In this document: positions 46,817 to 58,028 of the stretch, piece by piece
How positions within the stretch are numbered: position 1 is the first letter of the stretch
Layout: every line of letters starts with the position of its first letter
Assembly: GCA_016584495.1 (NCBI GenBank)
Contig: WAID01000008.1
Span: 372,001-436,000, forward strand
Direction of reading: 5' to 3'
Origin: Celoporthe dispersa
Taxonomy: Eukaryota; Ascomycota; Sordariomycetes; Diaporthales; Cryphonectriaceae
Length of the DNA stretch: 64,000 nucleotides
The notes under the pieces: generated by a model
Told to the model about the DNA's origin: nothing
What the model saw: the letters and a program-made list of their open reading frames with translations, nothing else
Database searches by the model: none
Position numbers and translations under genes: made by a program

Positions 46817-49380
46817 GAGGAAGACGACCCCTGGAGGGATGATGGAAGGGAATGCTTTCGGACCCTTCCTGGTCGTGGACGGACGGAGTTGACTACCCTA
46901 AACGGGCCACACCCAAGATTTGATGCGAACTCGCCAATCTCGAAAAGTGATCTCCACTCGGCTGCAGTGGTTTGTTTGTATGTTCAGGGCTGGGCTCTGG
47001 CTGCGCGGATGGAGATCAGCATCCTCCGGCAGAGGTCCGCGGCCAGGACAAGCTTTCTCCTGGGAGGATGGTCGTGCCCGAGAGAACAACACCCTGAACA
47101 TTGGAATTTCCTCTTGTTCATCTTCCTCTTCTTGTTACCTCCATCTGGCCTCCATCTTTCCCTCACCCTCCCCTGCCTCCCTCCCCCCTTTTTTTTTCTT
47201 TCTCTTCTTAAAATATACTTTTGTAACCCTCGCCCCTCAGGGATTGCCAGAAAGGTAGGGTGGTTCGTTCTCAGGCACACAGGGCGAGCACCGCACAGCA
47301 CAGCAAGGTTTTTTTTTTGTGGACGGGGATCAAGTACACAGTAGCCAGGGCCTGGCCGCCCGGCGAAGGAACAGACCGGTCAGGGCAAGACCCAACCCCT
47401 CCCCTCTCCCCCCCCCTGGTGTACATAGCAGACAGAGTATGGGTACTATGGTACATGTGGTAGTATCCACTGTGCAGCGTTGCCATACCCACCTTGGGGA
47501 AGACAGATGACGGCCCCACAGGAGGCAATCTGAGGCTATTGCGACGAGATCATTGGCAATATTGCCCAGGCTGGCGAATAACAGCTCTATCGTAAAAGGA
47601 GGTAAGCGGTGGAGCGGATGGAGGGGGGGAGGGGAGGGAGGGTGGAGAGAACAGAAGCAAGACCCTATATAGTATTAAATAACCTTGATACGTCGAGTCA
47701 AGAAAAAGAAATAAAAAATATTAAAAAAATATAATAAAAAAATTAAAAAAAAAAAAAAAGAGGAAGACAAACATATTCCACATACATACAGTCACGCTCT
47801 CTCTCTCTCTCTCTGTCTCCCTGTCTCCCTCTCTCTCTCTCTCTTTTTCCTTTCTGTCTCTCTCATATATTCAGGGGTGGTGGGTGGTGGTGGGAGGACG
47901 GAGGACGGAGTGTCGGCGGTGGCCCATGGCCCGCTCAAGTAAATGTCACCATGGTACCATTACAAGTACCTACCAATGTGTACAGTATTATGATGTGGTG
48001 ACTGTGCCCCCGTGTTATGTGCCCCGTACAGTCCCTCCTCAATCTTACTCGAGAGTTCTGAAATGGGGAAAGACAACCGGCCAAACCGTCCGCTAGGAGC
48101 CATATGGTCTGATCCGGGGGCCCTCTGACTCCTCCCGTGCCCCCCCCTCCTCCTCCCCCTCCCCTCTCCCGCCCGAAGGGATTCATTTTTTTTTCTTCTT
48201 CCTTCTTTTTTCTTCTTCTTCCTTCTTTTCCTGTCCCCCGTAACCACGCAGGACGTGCAGCAGGCGGCGAGGCAATGTAATGCGCGCGCGTGTGTGTCTG
48301 CACCGTGTCTGGATGGAGCAGCCTAGGTCCCCCTGCCGCATATGCCCTGAGCAACAAGAAGAGGAGGAGGGGTCAGGGGTCAAGAGCTAGGGGCCACACG
48401 GATCCAGAGGGAGCGGGCCGCCCGGGGGGGGGCCTTGCTGCTCACCTCCAATACCGTTTCTTTCCTGTCAGGCCTTTCCCGGGTCGACAGCTCCGGGCCT
48501 CATTGGTTGATGGTTGATGATGGCGATGGGTGAAGTAGTGACGAGAAGGGTGGAGGAGGAGGAAGAGGCGCGCGCCTCTGTGGGTCAACCTCTGCGTCGC
48601 AGTTGTCCCAGCAGGGAAAAGGCCACGAAAAGGACCCAGAAGAAAGAGGGAAGAAAAAAGAAAGAAAAAGAGGGGAGGAGGAGAAAGAAGAAAAAAAAGT
48701 AAGAATGAAGAAGGAGACACGCAATCACCTGTCAGCCGAGTGAACAGACACACACACACACACACCAAGAAGAAGAAGGAAAAAAGAAGAAGAAATTAGA
48801 TAAACCTGATGGGCCACACCACACACACATACACACACACACACCCCCAGGACAATCTTTTCCAGAAGTGAATTTAAGCTCCCGCTAAGAGGGGTTCCCA
48901 CGGGCTCGCGTATCTCTGGCAGCCGAGGCGAGGGTTGGCGTTTCAATACCAGCAGCGTGTCGCCCTGCTTCGCTTGCTGTCTCGCTTCTGCCCGTCCGCA
49001 GCTGCAGGCCATCTCTGGTCGAACCCAGAAGGAAGGAGAGAAGAAGGAAATTTGAAATAAAAAAAAATAATAATAATAATAAAAAGTGGTCGGTGTGGTG
49101 GTAGTGGTGGTGGTGGTGTTGGTGGTGTTGGTGGTGGCCCCTCCAGCTGCTCCTCCTCCTCCTCCTCCTCCCGGCCCAACGTTTCTTTCCTTCTTTTCTT
49201 CTTTCCTTCCTTCTCCTCTGGAGCGGGTCACGTCACCTTCCACGATCCTTGATCATTATCCGAGCGTGCAATAAGCCCTCCTCTGCAGAGGGAGAGGACA
49301 AGGGGGAAGGAGGAGGACGAGGAGGCGGAGGAGTGTAGAAGGTGGAGGACAAGGAGGAGGGTGAGTGGGCTAGGAGCGCA

Positions 49381-49381
<1 letters not shown>

Positions 49382-49418
<37 letters not shown>
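49382..49418. repeat. (CA)n microsatellite
   Basis: About 18 uninterrupted CA units, the longest pure CA tract in the window. Confidence 0.9.
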
Positions 49419-49419
<1 letters not shown>

Positions 49420-49526
49420 CACAACCCGGCACACCACACCAGTGAGCAGGTTCATGTTCATGTCCATGGTTCATCATCACACCCAGCCAAGCCAGGTGCA
49501 TGCACCTGAGGGAGACCGCGAGAAGG

Positions 49527-49590
49527 AAAGAGAGACAGGGGGGAGAGAGAGGGAGAGGGAGAGGGAGAGAGAGAGAGAGAGAGAGAGAGG
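49527..49590. repeat. (GA)n/(GGGAGA)n purine tract
   Basis: A roughly 65-bp, nearly pure G/A strand between two CA-rich segments. Such mirror-like purine tracts can form triplexes. Confidence 0.8.
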
Positions 49591-50199
49591 AGAGGGAGGC
49601 AGGCCAGGAGGGCGACATGGTGAGGTGGGAATGCAACCCTAGGGGACATCACATATCCCCAGACTGCAGACACTGCAGCTCGTAAAGGTGCCATTGCTGC
49701 TCCCTCGCATCATAAGTGACAGGTCATGAATCTTTGGGACCTACTTCCTGTACCATGTGTGAAACTATGGTACTATGTATGTATGTCGGAGGAGGGAGGG
49801 GCGGAGGAGGGGGGGGATGGATGGGCTGTCCCCTTTTTCCTTACGTCTGTGTCTTTTCTTTCTCCCACCCACGCACACACACACACACACACACATTGCA
49901 CTCACCTTGTCTCCTCGTCCTGAAGAAGAAGAAGTTGAAGAAGAAAAAAAGAGAGGGTCATGTTTGATTGTGGGCTTCGAGGTTACGGTCGAGGTGGGAT
50001 GGCAGCAGAGTCCCCCCCCCCCCCTGAGCAACGGTGAACACCACCCGCTCGTGGTGTCTGGGGAGTTCCCTCTTCGCACCCCTCCCGGTGCCCACCCCCT
50101 GAAGACGAGGCCTGGACGGAGACCCTGGAGCTGAAGGGAGGCCAACCCTCCACCCCTGGCAGGATGGGTCGAGCCGCGGGAGGATGTTTCTTCTTTTCT

Positions 50200-50232
<33 letters not shown>

Positions 50233-50938
50233 GTCTCTCCATGGTACACTCCTGATCTTGCTCTCCTGGTAGGCAGATCTGAATTCGTAATAGCCGCAGC
50301 GGTAGTCTCTGCTGATGCTGGGCCCTGGCTGTGCACCACGCACCAGCATAACTGGACTGCAGCCAGTATAGAAGACACACACACACACACATGGTCTCAC
50401 CACGGCAGGACGAAATGACGAGATTCGGCATCTTCCGACAAGCCTGTCCCTACCATGGTGCACTCGCTGCTCGAAGCACCATTCCATCATAGTGTCATAG
50501 CACACGGTCGGCTATACTACTACATACTGTTTTGCTTCTTTTTTTTTTTTGTCCTCTTTACTTTTCCTTCTCTCTTCTTCTTCTCCTTCTCCTCCCTCGG
50601 GACGTACCTCTCGCCTCGTGTTCGGCTCGTGTGTCCCAGGTTTACTCCCTGCTGCTGTCTCCCGGGGATGCAGGCGCCCTGGGCCCTGGGATGGGGCTAA
50701 CTATGGAATTGTGATGTGATATAACATAGTGCTAAATAGTACTGCGTACGCGCATGCAATCCTCATTGCTTCTGCAACTGCCGCCTCCTCCCTCCCCCCC
50801 CCCCTCTCCCCACCAACCCCTTCCCTTTCGCGGTCATCCGTCCCAAGACTGTGTGTGTGCCAGCTGGATCCAAGACATCCGCGAGGGTGACTGGCCGCTT
50901 CTCGACTGCCATGATGCCCTCTGATACGCTGCTTGGCG

Positions 50939-50985
50939 AGGTACTACTACTACCACTACCACTACTACTACTACTACTACTACCA
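50939..50985. repeat. (TAC)n trinucleotide repeat
   Basis: Imperfect TAC/CAC trinucleotides over about 45 bp in the gene-poor region. Confidence 0.85.
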
Positions 50986-52274
50986 CCATCACCACCAACC
51001 AACCACTACTACTCACTCTCGTTACGGTGCTGAGAGGTTCAGTAGCCCTGCTGGCCGTGCTCACCACAGGACATGGCCTGACCTGGACTCGGGGGCCTGA
51101 ACCTGGGCTGACCCTGTCACCTTTTTGGCCTAGCAAGCCCCTGCCCTGCGGCACCCCCCCTCCTCCTACCTAGTACAGATGTACTTCCCTCCCTCCATCC
51201 CTCCAAAAAGAAAAAAAAACCAAAAAAAATTAAAATAAAAAATAAATCAATAATAAAAAAACAAGAAAAATAAAAACCAAAAACGTTGCATCTGCTACAA
51301 CAACTGAACCATGGCCCACCCCCCCCCCTGGCGCCGTCGTCCCCTTTCGCCTACTATGTACTATACTATCTGCTCTTGTCCTGCACTGTACCTGTGGAGG
51401 GGCTCCTACCCTGTGCGTACTGTGTGCGATAGAGGGGAGAGAAGGTTCGTCTCGTAAACGCTCCCCTCCCCCCCTGTCGTATCCACCCCCCCCAATGCTG
51501 TCGACTTTTCCCACCACTCCCTCACCTTTCTCTTCTCGTCCCGAACCTGCAGGCTTCTCCTACCAGGTACATAGGTACTATGATCCCATCCTCCCTCCCA
51601 CTCCCGATCCTCACATACTACGCGCTATCCCACATACGACAGCTCCCGTCCCAGCCATCTTTTTCGTCCTGGCCCTGCCCTCCCGCAGACAGGCTACTGC
51701 TTGCTAGTAGTACCTCTTTAGGGAGAGAGTACTGTGGTACTACTCCTTACGCTGTGGGCCGCCGAGACCTGCACCCAATATACCATAGTACCCTGATCGC
51801 TCCTGCAGGCGGAGAGAGCCCTTGGTGGGTGGGGAGAGGAGGAGGGGGGGGTGCAAGGCGGACCCACCGCCGTACCAGGACCAGGACCGCCGAGCCGTGG
51901 GGCCCATGTGGGCAGTGGGCGGTTTGGGACAGTGGGCTTGGACAGGGCGGAACACAGGTGAATAGTGAAAAGGGTGGATTAGCAGCCAACGGCGGACGGA
52001 AAAGGGCGCGGCACGAATTATGACAGCACAGGACAGCAGCAAGCAAGCAGCACCAGCAAGCACCAGCAGCAGCAGGCACCAAGAGACAGCAGTGGGCGGC
52101 ACAGGTGGATCGGTCGGGTGGGTGCTCGCAATCCCAATTCGGTGGGTGCATGCTTCCCCGTATGTCCCTCAATATTAATAAAAAAACAAACCCCATGCAG
52201 GGAGGAGAGAGAGGGGGGGGGCCAACAGAGAAGAAAAAAGAGAACAAGAGAGGAAGAAAGAAGAAAAAAAAATT

Positions 52275-52631
52275 ATGGACCTCGGGGCTCCACCATCACC
52301 TGCAGCCTCCTTCGTTACTATCCAGGCCGACTCCGAATCCGACGTCGACATCGACAGCACACTTTGGCTCCCTGCTGCGACTGCAACTCCAGGCCACTCC
52401 CAATTGGCTGCCTTCTCCTCCTCGTCCTCGTCCTTCTTCTCCTCGTCCTCGTCCTCGTCCTCCTCCACCTCCTCGTCCTTCTTCCTCCTGCTTCTTCTTC
52501 TACTGACGCGCCCTACCACCACCTCCACCACCACCACCTCCTCCTCCTCCTCCTCCTCCTCCGCCGCCGCCAGCTCCTCTAGACACTCGCCTCTGCACCC
52601 CGTTGATACCCGCCCTCGCCCACGACGCTAA
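52275..52631 (+). other. Ser-rich ATG-initiated frame, possible upstream ORF
   Basis: 118 codons from an ATG (MDLGAPPSPAASFVTIQADS) into long Ser/Leu/Thr runs caused by TCC/TCG repeats, about 1.07 kb upstream of the regulator's start. The first 50 codons look less repetitive, but I see no domain. It could be an upstream ORF in a long 5' UTR, or chance. Confidence 0.2.
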
Positions 52632-53348
52632 CGCCCACGAGACACCAGCGACATTAGCAGCAGCCTCTTCTGGCCATATCCTTACCCTACCTCCTCCACC
52701 ACCCTCATCCTATACTTCTGTCGTTACTGGTCCACCATCGTCCCGCCCGAACTGTCCTCGCAGGGGACCGTCGTTTACAGCCACACACACACACACACAC
52801 ACACACACCAACACACACCCCTCCCCCATATCAACACTTTCTGTCACCTCCAGCCCAGCTGCAACCTGAACGAAACGAGGCTTGCAGCCCGTCCCGAAAG
52901 CACGACAAGAAGCAGCCGTGGTGGATACATACATATATACAGCCCGCCCCTCCCCCACCCGTCTCTTCTCTCTCCAGGCAGGGAACGCGCCAGCAAGACA
53001 ACAGGTCGCGAGCACCAAAGAGTTCACCCATCTCCGCGATAATATTAATAAATCGTCTATATCGACCACGGACCTCCTCGTCCACGGCGACTGGTCCGCC
53101 TCCCACGACCTGCCAGCAGTACCGCCAAGTCGTTGTTGCAGCAGCCGCAGCGAACCCAGCACTAGTCGTTCCGGTCCCAACAGCCTCCCGACTGTCAGCA
53201 GCAGCAGCAGCAGCAGCAACAAATACGACGACGACCGTCCTCTCTCCGCCCTCAACTCTCCTCGTCTGCGCACGCGGCGCACGCCACCAGCTCGACGGCA
53301 CACAATACCCGCCCTCCCCCTCCTCCTCCTCCTCCTCCCACTCCGTCC

Positions 53349-56300
53349 ATGTCCCACCCTCCTCATCCCGCTGGCCCTCCACGCCAACACCAACAACACC
53401 AGCCACAGCCACAGCACCACCATCACCACCAGCAGCAGCAGCACCAGCAGCAGCACCACCACCACCACCACCACCAGTCACCACAGGATGCTGTCCCGCC
53501 ACCGCATCAACACCACCAGGCAGTGAGCTACCCACCGCCGGGTCCTCACCACTACGTGACCCACGGCCCCCCGACAGGACACACGCCCACGGCCCAGTAC
53601 AGCTATCCTAGCCCTGGTGGACAGTCGGTCGACCAGTACCGCCAGAGCCCGACCGGCCCCCCGCCGCACCAGCTCGCGCTTCCCAGCATGCGCAGCTTCG
53701 ACCAGCAGGGCCAGCAGGGCCAGCAGCAGGCACAATCGCCACACCATCAGCAGCAGCAGCAGCAGCAGGCCCAGCACCACCAGCATGCGCAGCAGTCCCC
53801 CTATCCCCAGGTCCAGCAGCACGCGCAGCCCCAGCAACCACCACCGCCGCCGCAACAACAACAGCAGCAGCAGCACCACACAAATCCGTACCACCAGCAG
53901 ATGCACATGTCGTCAGGGGAGCCCCATGGGCTCGACCATGGCTCCCGGCCCGCATATGGGTTACTTTCAGATCCAGTCACAGCCCTACATGCACGACCCC
54001 ATGGCCATGCGGTACGGGCTGCCGCCGGGGCTCTACGATCCAAGGATGCAGCTGGGCGCAGGGAGGCACAAGAAGGTACGTAGCGCGTGCATCCTCGCAC
54101 CATGATCCCTCTTTTTTTCTTCTTTTTTTTCCCTTGGGTCGGGGTGCCAGGGGAAGAGGAAAGACTCTGGGTGGAGAGACCTCATCTAGTGTTATCATCT
54201 GCTGCATTGGACACGCAGGCAGGCTGCTGCTGCTGCGTGCACGCGTCGACGGGGGCGACCAGGCTTGAGACACAGGATCATGCGTTTCTCCTTCGCCTCT
54301 AGGGTCCCTGGGCTGCCGCTGACGGTGGGATGGTGTTGCTAATAGGAGATCAAGCGTCGGACCAAGACTGGTTGCTTAACTTGCCGGAAACGAAGAATAA
54401 AGGTGCGTTGCGCTTCCCATCTTCGTCTCCTCGATACCAATCGTTTCTCCTTTTTTTTTTTTCCTTCCTTTTGTTTTATTCCTGCTGGTTATTTTTTTCC
54501 CCTCCTCTCCTTCTTTTTTCCCCCCCCCTTCCAACCTCCCAGGCAGACGGAGATGGAGAGAGAGAGCGTCCCATCTTCCTCTCTTGTCTCCCTCTGTGGC
54601 TATCATATGACACAAGATGTGTCGCGAGATCTGGTGAGGACGGAGCGCACGAGGGGAGAGATGTTAGCTGGTTCAAGATGCCGCGCCGGGGGAGGGAACT
54701 GTGAGAGACCCTGGTCTCGGTGAGCATGCCCTACCACGCGCCGAGGGAAAAAAGGCACATGGGATGAGGATGATCCGCTCGCCTGGTGGGGGCATGGAGA
54801 AAGTGAGAGGTTTTTCCTTTCCCAAACATGACCTAGTGCGTGGCGCGGCGCGGTCTCTTGTCTAGCGGGCTCGTTCGCGCGTCAACGGTTGTCTGTGGGA
54901 TGGGATGGGATGGGGATAGGGATTGGTGTCTGACCGGGGGAGGCCAAGGTCGACGACCCATCCTTGACCTCGAGGAGAAGCGTGCTGGGGTCCTGGTTCC
55001 TCTGGGTTTTCTTGTCTGTTCGAGAGAGAGAGAGAGAGACAGAGAGACGCCTCTTTGGGGGGGGGGGGGGAGAAGGGAGAGACTCTCGGCCGGCCGCGAA
55101 GGGAGAAGAGAAGAAAGGGGCAAGGACAAGAGGCGGCGCGAGTAGCGAGAGGGGTCCTCCCCCCGCCAGGTCCCGAGCTTCCAGGTCCCACGTGCCAGCC
55201 AGGGAGGAGACAGGGAGACGCCAGGCCGGGCAGCACAGAAAAGACACGCGAGACAAGCCTGGTCTGACGCCCAGTCCGTCGTCTGATCCGTCTGTCTCCA
55301 TCGTCCCGTCCCGACGCGTCGTCCCAAGATCACAACCCCCTGCTGGCCTCGCCTGCGCTTGTGGTTCCCGCACTCGCTTCCGCCCTCCTCGGCTCGCCTC
55401 ACCAGGGCAATCCACCCATCCGTCCATCCATCCATCCACACACATACACACACACTCTCTCTCTCTCACACACACACACGCTCTCTCTCTCTCTGTCTCG
55501 CCCCACACACTGCCAGCTTAGCCTCCTGGCTGGGCCCCACCAGCCGTCGCGCCGGTTACCTGCTCCCTCTCGGCCTTCCCTCCTCTCACCTCTTCACCTC
55601 TCTTTTTGTTTCTCTTGTTGTTGGCCTTCTCTTCTCCTCAGCCTGTGTGGCCCAGACGGAGCTGGGTCTGCGCGTCCTGGTGCTAACGCGCTGTGCTGTG
55701 CGCACGTGCTGAACTCTAGTGCGACGAGACACATCCTACGTGCAACAACTGCAAGAAGTCCAAGCGCGAGTGCCTAGGCTACGATCCCATCTTCAAGCAG
55801 CAGCAGGGCCCCAACACCCCGCACCCTACGTCCAACGGCGAGATCTCTCCCTCCACGCCCACGGCCGCGCCCTCGTCCGCGCAGGCGCCCTACACGACGC
55901 ATCCCACGCCCGTCCTGACCCCCGGCGAGCCTCCCAGCGCGACGCGCGACTCCTGTGGGCCAGAGACAGGCCTCAAGGCCCCGGGGCGCGAGCCAGAGAA
56001 GGGCGCAGCAAACATCGACCCAAGCCTGGCCTCCTCCTTCGCCCTCGGCACCGCCGCCCACCACGCCGTGTCCACGGCCGACTTCATGAGCCAGCAGCCC
56101 GGCGAGGCACTACAGCTGAGAGGCGGCGGCGGCGGCTCCCCTTTCAGCTTCACCTCCTCATCGTCAGCCGACCCCCCTCCCCCCAGCCCCTGCCTTCCTC
56201 CCCGCCTCCCCCCCTCGACACGCCCGCAGCAGGAGCACTCGCTTACACCAGGCCCCCAGCAAAGATGAGAGTCGATGAGCTCGTCGCCATGGCGGGCGCG

Positions 56301-57110
56301 CCGCCCCCGAGACGGGCCTGATGCCCACCAGCAGTCGGTGGAGGAGCTCACCAGGTTCTACTACGAGATCTACTCCCCTGGCCTCTGCCACCTCTTCGAG
56401 TCCCGCTGGTTCCACTTCAGGACCGAGGGCCACAACCCTGTCTCCATACTCCTGCACAACAGGCCGCTCGTCTCCCTCCTGGGCAGCTTCCTCGTCTCCC
56501 TCCACACCGTCAACGCGGACCCCGCCCACACCGCCTTCTGCAGCCACCTCGAGACCCGTGTCGTCTGGGCCCTGACGAGGCTGGCCTGCACCACCCCGCC
56601 CGGCGCCAACGCGCCGCGCGACGATCCCTCCCCGACGACAATGCCAGCGAGGCCAGGAACCGCGTCTGCGTCGTCGAGGCCCTCCTCGAGGGCGAGGACC
56701 TGACGGCCAACCCCCTGCTGCCGCCTCCCAGGAACGCGGACCCGCAGCGGCGCAAAGAGTACGAGTTCTGGCACTCCCTGGCCGAGTTCCTGCGGGTGCC
56801 CGGCCGCGATGACCGGCAGCAGTGCCTGCAGAGGATGCGCATGCTGCTGGACGGCCGCGAGAACCGCGACCTGCTGTACTCGCTCGCCATCATACGGCAT
56901 CTCCTCCCCGAGTACGAAGCCGGCTGGGAGGACCGGGTGCCGGATCACCTGAGCGAGAAGGACCCGCTGAACCAGCTCCACGTGGCGATCCAGTTCGTCA
57001 GGGCAGAGAGCTCGCCGGCCGGTGGCACCACCAACGTCGTGCGACACTTTGCACACCTGGCCATCAAAGCCCTCATCAGCCCTGGGGTAAACCTTCCCAA
57101 GAAAGCCTAA
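53349..57110 (+). CDS. Zn2Cys6 fungal transcription factor with polyQ/polyH N-terminus
   Basis: Exons are 53349-54075, 54346-54402 and 55720-57110; introns are 270 and 1317 nt. The product is about 724 aa. The first 240 residues are rich in Gln, His and Pro, with several Q and H runs, typical of an activation or assembly region. The DNA-binding cluster is RTKTGCLTCRKRRIK in exon 2, then CDETHPTCNNCKKSKREC in exon 3, with all six cysteines in C-x2-C-x6-C...C-x2-C-x6-C spacing. A Gly/Ser/Pro linker follows, then a helical fungal-TF domain (VEELTRFYYEIYSPGLCHLF, HNPVSILLHNRPLVSLLGSF, QLHVAIQFVRAESS). It acts in the nucleus; target genes are unknown. Frameshifts: extra G at 53916-53919, one base lost in the C-rich 56165-56215 stretch, extra C at 56311-56316, lost C at 56629-56633. 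The start could lie further upstream. Confidence 0.83.
54403..55719 (+). other. 1.3-kb intron inside the zinc cluster of the Zn2Cys6 regulator
   Basis: Donor GTGCGT directly after the AAG codon of RRIK; branch-like GCTGAAC and acceptor CTCTAG directly before the third Cys codon. It is 5-20 times longer than other introns here and contains CA, CT and purine tracts. I see no internal exon that would keep the cluster intact. Confidence 0.75.
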
Positions 57111-58028
57111 ACACATGCACACACACACACACACACACACAACCCTGGTAACGTCTCCCGTCCCAGAGACACATCACCAACCCAGTCCGTCTCGATGCGA
57201 CAGGCTTGCATGCGATCCTACCCCTGGCGGAGACAAGGTATCTCATCATTGTCGTCATCATAATCATCACATCACACCGTCACAAAATATATATATCACC
57301 GTCTGCGGAGAGAGGGAGGGGAAGAGATAAGAACAAACGACCTGGTCCTGTCCTTACACACAAGGCGTTGGGACTTTTTTAGGGGGGGGCAAAAAAACCC
57401 CCCCAACCAAGGAGAACCGAGGTTCACCGAGCATCTGCGTTGTCAACATGCGATTTTTTGAAGAAGACAAAAGGTCCTTTTTCTTTTTTACTTTGGGAAG
57501 GGAGGGGGAAAAGGGAAAGGGAAAGAAAGGGGGTTAGGTCTGCATCATGGCATCAATTCCTAACCAACAAGGTCATCTGGTCAATGGGGGCATTTCGGGG
57601 ATTAGGGACAGGCAAACACACACGGTTCGGCGGTCGGCGATGACTCCGGTTTCACGGCCGCGGGCCAGCCACCATTGTATTTCTAGTAATTAATTAAGGC
57701 AAGGCGGCAGTAGTTCTCTGAGGCTCTGCTCGCCGTCTGTACCAATATGAGAACTCAGATCACCTAACAGATCCCGAGTCCGAGTTAGGGGCTGGAACAC
57801 ACGTTCACTCGTAGACTGACAGAGCGAGAGAAGTCACGGGACAAGACCACAGACAAAAAAGACAGACACAATGGTCATGTTTCGTGTCTGGTGGTGGCTT
57901 AAGCGTAACGCCAGCCACCTACTCTAGGAGCCCTGAATCTAACACAAAAGACAGATCTTCTCTCTCTCTCTCCCTCCCTCCCTCTACATTCATCATGGTT
58001 GATAGATAGTATCCTACTGCTGGGTCGC
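57111..58028. other. Convergent 3' region between the Zn2Cys6 gene and the 2-hydroxyacid dehydrogenase
   Basis: About 920 bp. It begins with a (CA)n tract (57119-57141) right after the stop codon and has CT repeats near 57960-57985. No gene is seen. Confidence 0.55.

Larger units (their letters stand above)
45156..53348. other. 8.2-kb gene-poor, microsatellite-dense region upstream of the Zn2Cys6 regulator
   Basis: No frame in 8.2 kb shows a domain. It is dense in simple repeats: (CA)n at 46077-46110, 49382-49418 and 52781-52808; (GA)n at 45800-45817, 46445-46463 and 49527-49590; (CAG)n at 46783-46812; an A-rich block at 47700-47760; C-runs, poly-purine tracts, (TAC)n at 50939-50985 and (TCC/TCG)n at 52418-52562. 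One TACTATGTAC lies at 51352-51361 and near-copies at about 47420, 49772 and 51570. Likely a long promoter plus 5' UTR of the downstream regulator, or a region of repeat expansion. Non-coding RNA is possible but unsupported. Confidence 0.5.

Noticed and set aside
49765..50505. 246-codon minus-strand frame in the repeat-rich region
   Set aside because: Composed of CVCV, RERERE and Ser-rich runs from CA/GA repeats; no start context or domain.
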